Positions 9,509 through 20,802 are shown, numbered from the stretch's first letter. The stretch is 64,000 nucleotides of DNA from Oscillatoria nigro-viridis PCC 7112 (GCF_000317475.1 NC_019729.1:5656501-5720500), one strand, 5' to 3'. Made by a program: numbers and translations. The notes: generated by a model from the sequence alone, not told the origin.

Positions 9509-9602
9509 CGTTCCAGACTACACGCACGCAGCCAAACAACTGAGCTAAACTCTGTCGTTGTTGGTCTGTTGGATAGAATCTGTAGCGATATCTTGCTTTC
9601 AT
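9509..9602 (-). CDS. tnpB: TnpB 5' exon (N-terminal 31 residues)
   Basis: Short exon reading MKARYRYRFYPTDQQRQSLA and on to FGCVRVVWN, the canonical TnpB N-terminus with the YRFYPT motif and GCVRVVWN helix. It ends exactly where the group II intron begins and continues in the 3' exon at 7019. It was found by reading the minus strand past the intron. ATG at 9602-9600. Confidence 0.9.
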
Positions 9603-9624
9603 AGCGGGGTTGATTTACTATCTA

Positions 9625-9664
9625 AAATAGTACCATATTGGCAGCGCACAAAATGGTACTATTT
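9625..9664. promoter_or_regulatory. Perfect 12-bp palindrome upstream of split tnpB
   Basis: AAATAGTACCAT (9625-9636) and its reverse complement ATGGTACTATTT (9653-9664) flank a 16-base loop, 23 bases before the tnpB start. It could be an operator, a 5' leader hairpin, or part of the transposon left end. The second tnpB has an unrelated palindrome in the same place. Confidence 0.5.
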
Positions 9665-9710
9665 ATGCGTATTTTTATTTCCATGCAACTTATGCAATTG
9701 AAGAGTAAAG

Positions 9711-11232
<1,522 letters not shown>

Positions 11233-11430
11233 CACTTGGTAATCGGGCATCGGCCAAAGAGGGCATCGGGCATGGGGCAAACAGGTAATTGGTAATTGGT
11301 AATGGGTGGGGGCTGGTTTACGAGATTGTTGGTTTTAGACAATTATTTCTGGTAAAACCCGCCCCTACAGGATGTAAATTGCCGATTCCCGATGCCCAAT
11401 TCCCGATGCCCAATTCCCCATGCCCAATAA
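11233..11430. repeat. Intergenic GGGCATCGGCCAAAGA and CCCAATTCCCCATGCCC repeats
   Basis: Between the convergent eno and argC genes, imperfect repeats based on GGGCATCGGCCAAAGAGG and, further on, inverted versions (GATGCCCAATTCCC). They are the same family as at 3915-4010. Opposed copies could pair into a hairpin between the convergent genes. Confidence 0.6.
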
Positions 11431-12489
11431 TTAAGGATAGAAAGCCAATTGTGGCAAACCCAAAGTTTCTTCCCAGCCCATCATCAAGTTCATGCACTGG
11501 ATGCCTTGACCGGCTTGTCCCTTAATTAAATTGTCGATCGCCGACAGCACGATCACCCTGTCAGTACGCGGATCGACTTCGATGCCGATATAACAAAGGT
11601 TTGTGCCGCAAGCCCATTTTGTTTGCGGATAAACTCCAGCCGGTAACACTTTTACCCAAGGACTATTGCGGTAAAAAGCGCTGAAAATAGTGATTAAATC
11701 TTCCCGCACCAAACCCGGATCGCGCAAAGTTGCGTACACAGTCGCCAGAATTCCGCGCACCATCGGAATTAGGTGGGGAGTAAACTGAACTTTAATATCG
11801 TGTCCCGCTAAATCGCTGCAAATTTGCTCGATTTCTGGCGTGTGGCGGTGGCGGCCAACGCCGTAAGCGCCCAGAGAACCCTCTGCTTCAGCCAACAACA
11901 GATTTATTTCGGCTTTGCGGCCCCCTCCCGAAGTACCGGATTTGGCGTCGATAATTGCTGTTTCTGGCACGATGAGCCCTTGTTTTAGCAAAGGTGCCAG
12001 GGCCAATAAACTAGCAGTGACGTAGCAGCCGGCACAGCCTACTAACTGAGCGTCTTTAATTCGATCGCGATACAATTCTGGCAAACCGTAAACAGCCGTT
12101 GCAGCCAGTTCAGAGTCCGATCGCTCGCCGCCGTACCAAGCTTTGTAAGTTTCCAGATTTTCAAATCTGTAGTCAGCCGACAAATCCAAGACTTTGCAAC
12201 CTTTTTCGATCAGCGTCGGTGCCATGTTGCAAGCTAAACCGTTCGGCAGCGACAGAAACACAACTTCACATTTTGCTGCTATTTTGTCTAGGTCGATCGC
12301 CTCGACTGTCAAATCAATGCAGTTAGTCAGATGCGGATAAAGGCTGGAAAAAGGTTTTCCCGCACTGCTATCCCCGCCCAAATAGACTACTTCAGCCCCT
12401 GGGTGATCTGCCAGCAGTCGCACAAGTTGCACGCCGCCGTACCCTGAAGCGCCGATAATTCCTACAGGCACACGTCCAACATCTCCCAT
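11431..12489 (-). CDS. argC: N-acetyl-gamma-glutamyl-phosphate reductase
   Basis: Third step of arginine synthesis, reducing N-acetylglutamyl phosphate to the semialdehyde with NADPH. The N-terminal Rossmann motif [17 protein letters not shown] lies at about residues 9-25. The active-site cysteine is in [15 protein letters not shown], and the family motif [11 protein letters not shown] and HRHTPEIEQ follow. Length 352 is normal. The start [16 protein letters not shown] gives the correct spacing to the dinucleotide loop. Other arg genes are not adjacent. Confidence 0.96.
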   Translation of the reverse strand: MGDVGRVPVGIIGASGYGGVQLVRLLADHPGAEVVYLGGDSSAGKPFSSLYPHLTNCIDLTVEAIDLDKIAAKCEVVFLSLPNGLACNMAPTLIEKGCKVLDLSADYRFENLETYKAWYGGERSDSELAATAVYGLPELYRDRIKDAQLVGCAGCYVTASLLALAPLLKQGLIVPETAIIDAKSGTSGGGRKAEINLLLAEAEGSLGAYGVGRHRHTPEIEQICSDLAGHDIKVQFTPHLIPMVRGILATVYATLRDPGLVREDLITIFSAFYRNSPWVKVLPAGVYPQTKWACGTNLCYIGIEVDPRTDRVIVLSAIDNLIKGQAGQGIQCMNLMMGWEETLGLPQLAFYP

Positions 12490-12734
12490 TTTCCTTTATC
12501 CCCTCAGCCGTTGAAGTCAAAAACGCTTGAACTTTTGCTGCATTGTAGTACCAAACGCCAACTTTGGTGGCAAAGAATTGTGTTGTTTTGTTTTGGAGGT
12601 GCATTTTTTTTAATTTTCGGCTGTTTGACACCGCCCAAAAACCGATACAAAGCCCCGACTCCTTTCCTGGAGAACCCAAAATTTTAGACTCCTGTTCCAT
12701 CTTCCAGATTCACTGCGCTGCAAGTAAATCTAAA

Positions 12735-12868
12735 GGCGTTGCATAATTTGAGGATGATTCTTTTGGGTAGTAGGGGTTAGGCGTCCCGCCTGCTGTGAAA
12801 ATACACGCTTTCGGGCGGGACGCCCATCCCGCAAAACAATCAAAATCATCCCGCAATTATGCAACGCC
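12735..12868. mobile_element. Small inverted-repeat element (MITE-like)
   Basis: 134-bp element with perfect 14-bp ends GGCGTTGCATAATT (12735-12748) and AATTATGCAACGCC (12855-12868), plus an internal inverted pair GGCGTCCCGCC/GGCGGGACGCC. It is flanked by AATCTAAA on both sides, as if it had inserted in the neighbouring AATCTAA heptamer repeat with an 8-bp duplication. No coding capacity. The flanking copies could also simply be part of the repeat array. Confidence 0.6.
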
Positions 12869-13100
12869 AATCTAAAATCTAAAATCTAAAATCTAAAATC
12901 AACTGACCGATCGCCAAAACCCTAAAATTAACAAACTGATGTGCGATCGTGCTATAAAAAAACTTACCTTAACCCATGCACAAACCGGAGATTAACATTT
13001 TTCCCTCTTGCCTCTTGCCTCTTGCTTCCTGTATCCTGCGTCTTCCCTCTTCCCTGTTCCCTCTTCCCTGTTCCCTCTTCCCTCTTCCTTCTTCCTACCT
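12869..13100. repeat. AATCTAA heptamers and polypyrimidine CTTCCCT/GTTCCCT repeat before the cysA-like gene
   Basis: Four copies of AATCTAA (12869-12900) are followed by a long pyrimidine-rich array built on CTTCCCT and GTTCCCT (about 13000-13098) that ends directly at the start of the cysA-like gene. The array keeps an open frame joined to the gene, but its translation is low complexity. Confidence 0.7.
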
Positions 13101-14117
13101 ATGGGCATCGTTGTAGAAAACGTATCAAAACAGTTTGGCAGTTTCCAAGCACTCGATCGAGTCAGCTTAAAAATTGAATCGGGTTCCCTAGTCGCATTGC
13201 TGGGCCCGTCGGGTTCCGGCAAGTCTACACTGCTGCGGCTGATTGCCGGTTTAGAAATGCCCGACTCCGGCAAAATCTGGCTGACAGGCCAAGATGCGAC
13301 CAATACTAGCGTCCAAGAGCGCAAAATTGGGTTCGTGTTTCAGCACTACGCGCTATTCAAGCACATGACAGTGCGAAAAAACATCGCTTTCGGGATGCAA
13401 ATTCAGAAAACACCACCCGCGAAAGTCAAAGCGCGGGTAGAACAATTGTTGAATTTAGTGCAATTGTCAGGATTGGGCGATAGATACCCGTCGCAACTTT
13501 CAGGAGGCCAGCGACAGCGGGTGGCCCTCGCCAGAGCCCTGGCTGTGGAACCGAAAGTGTTACTGCTAGACGAACCTTTTGGAGCTCTCGATGCCAAAGT
13601 TCGCAAAGATTTGCGTGCTTGGTTGCGGCGACTGCACGACGAAGTTCACGTTACCACAGTCTTTGTGACGCACGATCAAGAAGAAGCGATGGAAGTTGCC
13701 GATCGAATTACAGTAATGAATAAAGGTAAAATCGAACAAGTCGGCACACCCGCAGAAATTTACGACAATCCAGCGAGTGCTTTCGTAATGAGTTTTATCG
13801 GTCCAGTCAATGTATTGCCCAGCAGTTCAAGAATGTTTCAAGACAACGGCTTTGACTCAGCCAACCCAGAGATTTTCTTGCGTCCTCACGACGTAGTAAT
13901 TGAAACTACAGAAAATAATGCAACAGTGCCTGCAAGAATCAGTCGCTTGATTCATTTAGGATGGGAAATTCAGGTAGAATTAACCTTAGATGACGGTCAA
14001 GTAGTAAACGCTAATTTGACTAGAGAAAGATTCGATAGCTTGCAGTTGCAGCCCCAGCAAAGAGTGTTCGTAAAGCCAAAAGATGCCAAGTCCTTTCCAC
14101 TTTTTTATTCTATCTGA
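13101..14117 (+). CDS. cysA: ABC transporter ATP-binding protein, sulfate/thiosulfate (CysA) type
   Basis: Import ATPase of 338 residues. Walker [10 protein letters not shown] at 35-43, Q-loop QHYALF, signature [15 protein letters not shown] at 133-147, Walker [12 protein letters not shown] at about 154-164, and the switch His in [20 protein letters not shown]-like regulatory domain occupies the last 100 residues ([12 protein letters not shown]). The CysA assignment rests on overall resemblance ([19 protein letters not shown]). The permeases cysT and cysW and the binding protein are absent here, so it could serve another anion or act as an orphan. Start at 13101, because the upstream in-frame extension is repeat DNA. 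Confidence 0.82.
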   Translation: MGIVVENVSKQFGSFQALDRVSLKIESGSLVALLGPSGSGKSTLLRLIAGLEMPDSGKIWLTGQDATNTSVQERKIGFVFQHYALFKHMTVRKNIAFGMQIQKTPPAKVKARVEQLLNLVQLSGLGDRYPSQLSGGQRQRVALARALAVEPKVLLLDEPFGALDAKVRKDLRAWLRRLHDEVHVTTVFVTHDQEEAMEVADRITVMNKGKIEQVGTPAEIYDNPASAFVMSFIGPVNVLPSSSRMFQDNGFDSANPEIFLRPHDVVIETTENNATVPARISRLIHLGWEIQVELTLDDGQVVNANLTRERFDSLQLQPQQRVFVKPKDAKSFPLFYSI

Positions 14118-14131
14118 TACCAATTCTGAAA

Positions 14132-14235
14132 ACTCGATCTAAATTTAAAACATAAAATATTTGGGTAGGAATGCGGCGATGGCGTCTCTACCCAGATATT
14201 TGCAGGGACACCGCATTGCCGTGTCCCTACTCTTT
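14132..14235. repeat. Palindromic GGGACACCGCATTGCCGTGTCCC intergenic repeat
   Basis: Contains paired segments GGGTAG/CTACCC and a GACAC...GTGTCCC palindrome of the same kind as at 38357 and around 53735/54095. It lies between convergent genes and could act as a bidirectional terminator. Confidence 0.45.
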
Positions 14236-14258
14236 GATACTGACTGCTGCGCGCTGAG

Positions 14259-14600
14259 TTAGTCTTTGATTTTGCTGACAGCTTTTTTGACTTGTTGCTC
14301 AAAGGATGTAGCTTGTGTATTGGAAGGATTTTTCATTTTATCAATGTCAGCGTCTCCCTGAACTTCGTTCGGACCTTTGCTGGCTTTTTCTTGAGTTTCT
14401 TCCAAGGACATGGGTTTTTTCAGTACAGCTTCTTGAGATTCTTTTTCAATCCCTAAAAGTTTATCTTCACCTTTGGTGGGGCTGCTGGTAACGGCAAAAG
14501 CCGGGAAAGCGTTAGAAACAAACATCAAGGCACAAAAACAAACAGCTATTAAAGTGCGAACTAAACGCTTGGCAGGGAGGTTAAAGCTGATAAAAGACAT
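14259..14600 (-). CDS. Small secreted protein, low-temperature-induced-like
   Basis: 113 residues: a hydrophobic signal peptide (TLIAVCFCALMFVSNAFPAFA, cleavage after AFA near residue 36) followed by a very hydrophilic, charged mature part with EETQEKASKGPNEVQGDADI. The combination of an AFAVTSS-type cleavage site, a PTKGE segment and EVQGxADxDKM is what I recall from cyanobacterial low temperature-induced proteins; this is a resemblance from memory. It is probably lumenal or periplasmic. Function unknown. Monocistronic, convergent with the cysA-like gene. Confidence 0.6.
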   Translation of the reverse strand: MSFISFNLPAKRLVRTLIAVCFCALMFVSNAFPAFAVTSSPTKGEDKLLGIEKESQEAVLKKPMSLEETQEKASKGPNEVQGDADIDKMKNPSNTQATSFEQQVKKAVSKIKD

Positions 14601-15032
14601 ACAAAATTTCTCCGTTTTTAGAAGTTTCGATCGCTAAGATTGTTAACAGGCTGAAGCTCAATCAAATTCTGCACAATCTTTAACTCAAGTTTGAGAAAAG
14701 CAACCGTTGCTCTCTCTCAACTTGAGCTAATATATAATATTTAGCTGAAAAAGCTGGTAGTTGAAATCCTTCTCAGGGAATATTTCTAGATGACTGGTGT
14801 CGATCGCCCCAAGAGATTGATGTAGAAGGCACTTGTGTAGAATCAAAAAATTCTCTATAAGTGCCTTCGGCTCCGCCTCACATAGCGGTATCAATGTCAG
14901 TAACTGGTTTGATCGTGGGGTGGGGGCGGGTTTATTTAGCCTGTTTGCAATGTGAGAGGGCGCTTGAGTGAACCCGCAGAGCGGTTTGTTGAAAATGCTG
15001 CAAGATATGAGATGCGCCCGACTATCCACTGA

Positions 15033-15824
15033 CTAATGACTAATAACTAATGGCTGCTGCTGTCGCACGGGAACTTGAAATTTTGCTAGATAAGTTTTAA
15101 TTTCTCCTACACTGAGTTGCCCGTAATGCAGCAGGGAAGCCAGCAGTGCAGCTTCTGCTTTGCCCTGTGTCACGGCTTCGTAGATGTGGTGGCAGTTGCC
15201 GGCGCCGCCGGAAGCAATGACGGGAATTTCGACCATTTCGGCAATGCTTCGAGTTAATGCCAAATCGTAACCGGCTTGAGTGCCGTCCGAGTCCATGCTT
15301 GTCACCAGAATTTCGCCGGCGCCGCGCTGTTCGGCTTCTTTTGCCCAGGCGAGTGCATCTAGCCCGGTATTTTCTCGCCCTCCGCGCACGTACACGTCCC
15401 AACCAGGATTATCCGCATCTTGCCGTTTGCGGGCGTCGATCGCCACTACAATGCACTGATTGCCAAATCGATCGCTCGCTTTGTCAATTAAACTCGGATC
15501 GCGCACCGCCGCCGAATTAATGCTCACCTTATCAGCGCCCGCCCTCAACAAACTTTTAATTGTGTCTAAGGATTGGATGCCGCCGCCCACCGTCAAAGGG
15601 ATAAATACTCGATCGGCCGTTCGGTACACCACATCGATCATAATATTCCGGTCTTCGTGAGTCGCCGTAATGTCCAGAAACACCAACTCGTCAGCACCCG
15701 CATCATTGTAAACCTGAGCCATTTCTACCGGATCGCCAGCATCCTGAAGATTGACAAAATTGACACCTTTGACGACGCGACCGGCTTTCACATCCAAACA
15801 AGGCAAAATTCTTTTCGACAACAT
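15033..15824 (-). CDS. hisF: Imidazole glycerol phosphate synthase cyclase subunit
   Basis: HisF uses ammonia from the HisH glutaminase to turn PRFAR into imidazole glycerol phosphate plus AICAR, joining histidine and purine synthesis. It is a (beta/alpha)8 barrel with catalytic Asp11 in [14 protein letters not shown] and the second Asp in VVAIDARKR (about residue 130). Phosphate-binding loops are TVGGGIQS and IASGGAGN. Length 263 is slightly above the usual 253-258. No hisH or other his genes adjoin, as is common in cyanobacteria. Confidence 0.97.
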   Translation of the reverse strand: MLSKRILPCLDVKAGRVVKGVNFVNLQDAGDPVEMAQVYNDAGADELVFLDITATHEDRNIMIDVVYRTADRVFIPLTVGGGIQSLDTIKSLLRAGADKVSINSAAVRDPSLIDKASDRFGNQCIVVAIDARKRQDADNPGWDVYVRGGRENTGLDALAWAKEAEQRGAGEILVTSMDSDGTQAGYDLALTRSIAEMVEIPVIASGGAGNCHHIYEAVTQGKAEAALLASLLHYGQLSVGEIKTYLAKFQVPVRQQQPLVISH

Positions 15825-16338
15825 AAAATTCTCGTATGTCCAACTTATTGACCGCCGCAGCGAGGAAAAGGCTTTGTTGATATCTTCAAAAACCTGAAGT
15901 TAAGCAACAAATCTTAAAGATACCTTGTGTTTAACAATTCTCGGTCGGAGCCGGAGAGCCATTTTTCAGTTTTTTTATGCCCCGTTAGTATAAATAAAAC
16001 TTGGCTCGCAGTGGGAGCCGTGACATTACGTAGAATATTGGTAGACAGTTGTATTTTCAGCAAAAAAGCACAAAATTTAACTCCCCAGATAGATCTTTGG
16101 GGTGAAAAACATGACAATTTCGCTTATGATCGAACCATAACTACCTTTGCCGGCGATCGAATTGTGGTTCGGCAATCCTGTATGGTTTTGTGCATCGACG
16201 ATCGACTAAACAATTTTAGATTTGAGAACGGTCGATTTGAGGTTTTTTAACAGCAATCTCAGTCATAAGCCACGCGGTAAAGTTAAAATTTAAAGTTTAA
16301 AACCTCAAACCGGTTGACTTGATGTCGTTTTTAGGGCT
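15825..16338. other. Intergenic region without a convincing gene
   Basis: 514 bp between the divergent hisF and FHA-cyclase genes. Open frames here (for example 15927-16250) lack any recognisable motif and a ribosome binding site. No repeats of note. Promoters for both genes should lie here but cannot be pinned down. Confidence 0.5.
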
Positions 16339-17328
16339 GTGGTGACTTTGCAAGCCAATCCACATTTGGTACTTCGTACAGAGAAAGGCGGCAATCGCTA
16401 CTTGCCGCTCTCCGGCAGCAATTGCTGGACAGTAGGGCGGAGCGATGACAATAATTTTGTACTGACAGATCGCTGGATTTCCCGCAATCACGCGATGTTA
16501 CAGCAAATGGAGACAGGAGAGTTCTACCTGATCGACTTGGGCAGCCGCAATGGTTCTTTTGTCAACGGGCGGCGGGTCAGTATTCCTGTAACTCTCAGAA
16601 ATGGCGATCGGATTATTTTCGGTCAAACCGAATTGGACTTCTACAACCCAACCGCCGGCCACCGCCACGATCCAATACACGAGACAGACTCTGAAGATTT
16701 TACGGCGACTTTGACGGTGCGTAGCCTGATTAGCGTCATGGTAATGGACATCCGAGACTTTACAGTTTTGACTAGGCAGCTAGACGAAACCCTCCTCTCG
16801 GAAGTCATCGGTAATTGGTTCCGCAAAGCAGGACAGATCATTCGCGAACACGGCAGTTGGGTGGACAAATACATCGGCGATGCCATCATGGCAGTCTGGT
16901 TCCACAAAACCAGCGGTGTCAGCAGCGAGGAAATGATGCGGATTTGCCAAGCTTTGAGCGAACTGCACAAGGCAACAGACGAACTCAGCAGCCGTTACCC
17001 CCTGCCTTTTCCTTTGCGAGTCGGGGCTGGCATCAATACCGGTTATGCAATGGTGGGAAATTCTGGCAGCAGCGACCGATCGGACTATACCGCCTTGGGT
17101 GATACTGTAAACGCAGCATTTCGCCTGGAATCTTGCACCAAGCAAATCGGCAAGGATATCGCTGTGGGAAAAACCACCTACGAATACCTGACGGAATTGG
17201 GGGCCCAGGGCGCTTTCGAGCAGCACACCGTTGCTTTGAAGGGTTACGACACTCCCAGCGTGATTTACGGCGGTACTTACGGTGACTTGAACGCTTTTCT
17301 CAAAAGGAAAGGAAAGAGTTCTCAATAG
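16339..17328 (+). CDS. FHA domain-class III nucleotide cyclase
   Basis: An N-terminal forkhead-associated domain (about 28-103: VGRSDDNNF, SRNH at 48-51, LGSRNGSFVNG) binds phosphothreonine. It is fused to a class III cyclase domain (about 131-310). Metal-binding Asp137 (VMDIRDF) and Asp181 (KYIGDAIMAVW), adenine-specifying Lys177 and the TALGDTVNAAFRLES segment are intact, which points to cAMP production. No signal peptide or membrane helix. The start is GTG, at 16339 or 16342. The fusion implies cyclase activity tied to a Ser/Thr-kinase signal. Partner unknown. Confidence 0.9.
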   Translation: MVTLQANPHLVLRTEKGGNRYLPLSGSNCWTVGRSDDNNFVLTDRWISRNHAMLQQMETGEFYLIDLGSRNGSFVNGRRVSIPVTLRNGDRIIFGQTELDFYNPTAGHRHDPIHETDSEDFTATLTVRSLISVMVMDIRDFTVLTRQLDETLLSEVIGNWFRKAGQIIREHGSWVDKYIGDAIMAVWFHKTSGVSSEEMMRICQALSELHKATDELSSRYPLPFPLRVGAGINTGYAMVGNSGSSDRSDYTALGDTVNAAFRLESCTKQIGKDIAVGKTTYEYLTELGAQGAFEQHTVALKGYDTPSVIYGGTYGDLNAFLKRKGKSSQ

Positions 17329-17580
17329 CTAGAAAATTCCGTACCGGGCAAAAATTAAACCTTTAAAATGGCAGTCCGAGCTTTTAATTGGGAGTGCCTT
17401 CCATCAACTTGCCTGCGATGCTTCAAAGTCGCTTAATATCATATATCGTCGGCTTTGTCAATACCTAAATGTAAAGTTTATAACAGCCATCTACCTATTG
17501 CGGATTTATCTGAAAAACTGCATAAGCAAAATGGTAGTCTCTACATAAATGCTGTGTATGAAATTGGGAGACAAAACTTC

Positions 17581-18015
17581 ATGAAACGATTGGGTCGTCT
17601 ATTGGCAGTATTGGGCTTAGTGCTGGGCTGCTTTGCATGGGCAGGAGACCAAAGCGCGATGGCGGCGTCCTTAAGCCGTATCGTCTTGCCATCCTCCTCG
17701 CTCCTAGCTGTTGAAGCTCCGGCTAGAACCAATCGCGCCGATGAGAAGCTTGCCACAGAATACGGCAAAAAACTTGATTTGAACAACAGCGCCGTCCGGG
17801 ATTTTCGGGAATTTCGAGGGTTGTATCCCACTTTAGCTCGACTAATTATTAAGAATGCTCCTTACGAAAAGGTTGAGGACGTACTCAATATTTCAGACTT
17901 GACGGAAGCTCAGAAAAAATTGCTGCAAGCTAACATGGACAAATTCACCGTAACTGATGTTGAATCAGTCTTTATTGAAGGAGACAACCGGTTGAATAAT
18001 GGTCTCTACGACTAG
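17581..18015 (+). CDS. psbU: Photosystem II 12-kDa extrinsic protein PsbU
   Basis: PsbU is a lumenal extrinsic subunit that stabilises the oxygen-evolving complex and its chloride and heat tolerance. The signal peptide is residues 1-30 or so ([13 protein letters not shown] ... QSAMAASL). The mature part contains [33 protein letters not shown] in two pieces and the helix-hairpin-helix-like [13 protein letters not shown] and [19 protein letters not shown]. Start at 17581 is chosen for the signal peptide. The frame is open 42 codons further up, but that part is not protein-like. Monocistronic. Confidence 0.96.
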   Translation: MKRLGRLLAVLGLVLGCFAWAGDQSAMAASLSRIVLPSSSLLAVEAPARTNRADEKLATEYGKKLDLNNSAVRDFREFRGLYPTLARLIIKNAPYEKVEDVLNISDLTEAQKKLLQANMDKFTVTDVESVFIEGDNRLNNGLYD

Positions 18016-18189
18016 GTAGCACCGGGTCTCATTTGAAGGCATAAGTCATTGGGCAGAAGGTATTCGGCAGAAAGAAAAGATTTTTTTCTCTTAGGCTGAT
18101 GACTTCTGCCTTTAATTTCTCAAGACTTACTTTCAACCACCATTGGGCAAAAGCCGACCAAAATTCGCTAGATTGAAATAAGCGGGTTC

Positions 18190-18300
18190 CCCTGATTCAT
18201 CTAAAATCTAAAATCTAAAATCTAAAATCCCTTGACTGACATTAGTTCAAGTCCCCAGATTCATCTGTAGACTAAAATCTAAAATCTAAAATCGACTGGC
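18190..18300. repeat. ATCTAAA heptamer repeats before nadB
   Basis: Two clusters of tandem ATCTAAA (18198-18229 and 18270-18293), separated by a degenerate copy of the same flanking sequence (CCCCTGATTCAT / CCCAGATTCATC). STRR family. Confidence 0.75.
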
Positions 18301-18309
18301 GGCAGACTT

Positions 18310-19962
18310 ATGACTGACAAATTTGACGTATTGGTAATAGGTGCTGGCGCGGCGGGTTTGTACACAGCACTTTGCCTGCCAGAGCATTTGCAGGTGGGCT
18401 TGATCAATAAAAATACCCTGCCTGTTTCTGCCAGCGATTGGGCTCAAGGAGGGATTGCGGCGGCGATCGCCCCTGAAGATTCCGCAGCGCTGCACGTTCA
18501 GGATACACTGGCTGCGGGAGCCGGTCTTTGCGATTTGGAGGCGGTGAAATTTTTAGTCGAGGAAGCTGCTGCTTGCATTGACTCCCTGGTCAAAATGGGC
18601 GTTGCATTCGATCGCACCGGCCCAGATTTAGCCCTCACCCTAGAAGCCGCCCACTCCCGCCGCCGAGTTCTCCACGCCGCCGACACTACGGGCAAAGCCG
18701 TTATCAGTACGCTGACAGCAAAAGTATTGAGCCGCAAAAACATTCAACTCGTATCCCCTGCCTTTGCTTTGAGTCTGTGGCTAGACGAAACCGGGCGCTG
18801 CCAGGGGATTAGCTCGATTTGCGGCTCACAAGTCAAGTGGCTGCGGGCCGGGGCCGTGGTGCTGGCGACAGGCGGCGGCGGACAGGTTTTTGCTCAAACG
18901 ACCAATCCGTCAGTAAGTACCGGGGACGGGGTGGCAATTGCTTGGCGCGCCGGGGCGCTGCTGCGAGATTTAGAATTTGTGCAGTTTCATCCGACGGCGC
19001 TGAGCAAAGCGGGCGCGCCTCGGTTTCTCATTAGCGAAGCGGTGCGCGGAGAAGGAGCTCATTTGGTAGACAGTAAGGGATATCGCTTTGCTTTTGACTT
19101 TCACCCCAGCGGGGAACTCGCCCCTCGGGATGTTGTCAGCCGCGCAATTTTCCGCCACTTGCAGAAGACGGGGGAACCTCACGTTTGGCTGGATTTGCGC
19201 CCGATTGCGGTCGATCGACTGCGCTACAGGTTTCCGAATATTATTCAAGTGTGCGCTGACTGGGGAATTGATATTTTTTCCGAACCGGTGCCGGTGACGC
19301 CCGCAGCCCATTACTGGATGGGAGGGATTGTGGCTGACAAGTTCAACCAAACATCCATTCCGGGTTTGTACGCGGTGGGAGAAACTGCAAGCACGGGGGT
19401 ACACGGCGCTAATCGGTTGGCGAGCAATTCGCTGCTGGAATGTCTGGTTTTTGGGGCGCAGATGGGACTTTTGCAGCTAGAAGGTGGAAAGCCCAAAACA
19501 CTCACAGATGAGTTCGAGGCGGGGGAAATCTTGGAAAAATGGATTTCTGAAAAGGATATTGAGGCGATCGAAAAGTTGCGGGTAGAATTGCCGAATTTGG
19601 TGTGGCAGAGTGCGGGAATTTGCCGGGGACAGCGGGATTTGGAAAGGGCGATCGTCCAAGTTGAGATTTGGCGGCAAGAATTTGCCTTGTTGCCATTGAG
19701 TCAAACTTTGCTGAAGTTGCGGGCTGGAAAAATCCTTGATTTCTCACCTGCGGATGAGGAAACCAGCCTGCTGCTGAGAAATTGGGGAGAAGTTGGCAAT
19801 TTATTGGATATCGGCTATTTAATTCTCAAAAGTGCGGCTTTTCGGACTGAAAGTAGAGGCGGACATTACCGACTTGACTATCCCCTCACCGATCCGGGTT
19901 GGTGCAGTCACACTTTAATCCAGAAAACCCATTGGTACAAATCTCCGCGAATAGAAGATTGA
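18310..19962 (+). CDS. nadB: L-aspartate oxidase
   Basis: FAD enzyme oxidising L-aspartate to iminoaspartate, the first step of de novo NAD synthesis. The FAD-binding loop VIGAGAAGLYTALCLP is at about residues 9-24. Flavoprotein motifs SDWAQGGIAAA, AHSRRRVLHAADTTGKAV, LRDLEFVQFHPTAL, YWMGGI and HGANRLASNSLLECLVFG follow in order, and the C-terminal helical domain ends with ESRGGHYRLDYP. Length 550 is normal. Monocistronic; nadA and nadC are not nearby. Confidence 0.95.
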   Translation: MTDKFDVLVIGAGAAGLYTALCLPEHLQVGLINKNTLPVSASDWAQGGIAAAIAPEDSAALHVQDTLAAGAGLCDLEAVKFLVEEAAACIDSLVKMGVAFDRTGPDLALTLEAAHSRRRVLHAADTTGKAVISTLTAKVLSRKNIQLVSPAFALSLWLDETGRCQGISSICGSQVKWLRAGAVVLATGGGGQVFAQTTNPSVSTGDGVAIAWRAGALLRDLEFVQFHPTALSKAGAPRFLISEAVRGEGAHLVDSKGYRFAFDFHPSGELAPRDVVSRAIFRHLQKTGEPHVWLDLRPIAVDRLRYRFPNIIQVCADWGIDIFSEPVPVTPAAHYWMGGIVADKFNQTSIPGLYAVGETASTGVHGANRLASNSLLECLVFGAQMGLLQLEGGKPKTLTDEFEAGEILEKWISEKDIEAIEKLRVELPNLVWQSAGICRGQRDLERAIVQVEIWRQEFALLPLSQTLLKLRAGKILDFSPADEETSLLLRNWGEVGNLLDIGYLILKSAAFRTESRGGHYRLDYPLTDPGWCSHTLIQKTHWYKSPRIED

Positions 19963-19983
19963 AAATTTATTGAAAATTTGGGG

Positions 19984-20220
19984 TCAGCGCGTTCCCGTAC
20001 CGTCACTTTTCGGGTTCCCGTTCGGGGGTGGTTCGTATTCTTGGGGATTTCCCAACCTAGAGGTTGGTGTAACTGTCCAAACCGTGGAGGTCGATCGATC
20101 TTTTGTGAAGTTGGTGGTTGAGTTGCTGGCAAGTCGAGCCGCATTTGCGGTGCCGACTGTATTCACTTGCAGGCAGGCAGTCAGGGTTGCCGTTGTTGTG
20201 AGCTGAATCAATGTACGCAT
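19984..20220 (-). CDS. Small secreted hypothetical protein
   Basis: 78 residues starting MRTLIQLTTTATLTACLQV, a probable signal peptide ending near TANAA. The mature part is about 50 residues, rich in Ser/Thr/Asn, ending with PPPNGNPKSDGTGTR. A Pro-rich stretch ending in a G(S/T)GTR-like tail is familiar from other small secreted cyanobacterial proteins (recalled, not checked). Start ATG at 20220 is chosen for the signal peptide. Function unknown. It is convergent with nadB, 21 bp away. Confidence 0.55.
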   Translation of the reverse strand: MRTLIQLTTTATLTACLQVNTVGTANAARLASNSTTNFTKDRSTSTVWTVTPTSRLGNPQEYEPPPNGNPKSDGTGTR

Positions 20221-20802
20221 AGTATTCACAGCCTTATTCAAATCACCGCAATAGATCCACGTCTGTACCACCTATTATATCTATCAATTTCAGTATTTCC
20301 ACTGATATTTTTACATTTACTTTAATTAACTTTCATAAGTTTACATAAATTTGTTTACATTAAGGCTTTTTAGCGATTTGAATTTGGTTTCAGGTTGTGA
20401 TTTATTTTAATATTTTGTAACATTTAGGTGAGACGGCAAGTTGGTCTCATAAGTTTTATATTTTGCTAAATCTATCTAATGACAGATGACAGATGAGATA
20501 ATTTTAAGTTATGTGATTTTAGATTTGAGATTTCACTACTTTGGACATTTTTTTGAACGGTTTCAAAAAGCTTAGATGCCTTACAGTTTAAGGATCGAGC
20601 TATTTTTTTAAGTTAGCTGTACGGGGGACGCCTGAAATAATATCTCCCTCACCGCCCAATTAGGATTTGAGGTCTAAAAATTGCTCAAATTTTGTCTGCA
20701 ATAATTGAGATTTTAGATAAAAAATTGAATAAATACAAATGACTTATCAAGCTCGGGGTGGGGACTTTACCTACAGTTGCATTATGTTTTTAACTGTCTT
20801 AA
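20221..20802. other. AT-rich intergenic region
   Basis: 582 bp, strongly AT-rich, with several TTTACA hexamers between about 20310 and 20370. They do not fall on the 10-bp period needed for HLR1. A few TTTAGATTTGAG-type repeats near 20516. No gene seen. Confidence 0.5.

Noticed and set aside
13008-13100. Upstream start for the cysA-like gene giving 369 residues
   Set aside because: The first 31 residues are repeat-derived ([16 protein letters not shown]); ABC ATPases start close to the first strand as at 13101.
14727-15029. 100-codon reverse frame after hisF
   Set aside because: No motif, unusual composition (Asn, Pro, Leu mix), and no ribosome site; probably intergenic.
15927-16250. 107-codon forward frame before the FHA-cyclase
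   Set aside because: Sequence not protein-like at the end (INNF RFENGRFEVF), no ribosome site, no family resemblance.
20310-20372. HLR1 sites in the AT-rich gap
   Set aside because: TTTACA hexamers are present but are not at the 10-bp period, and no light-response gene follows.
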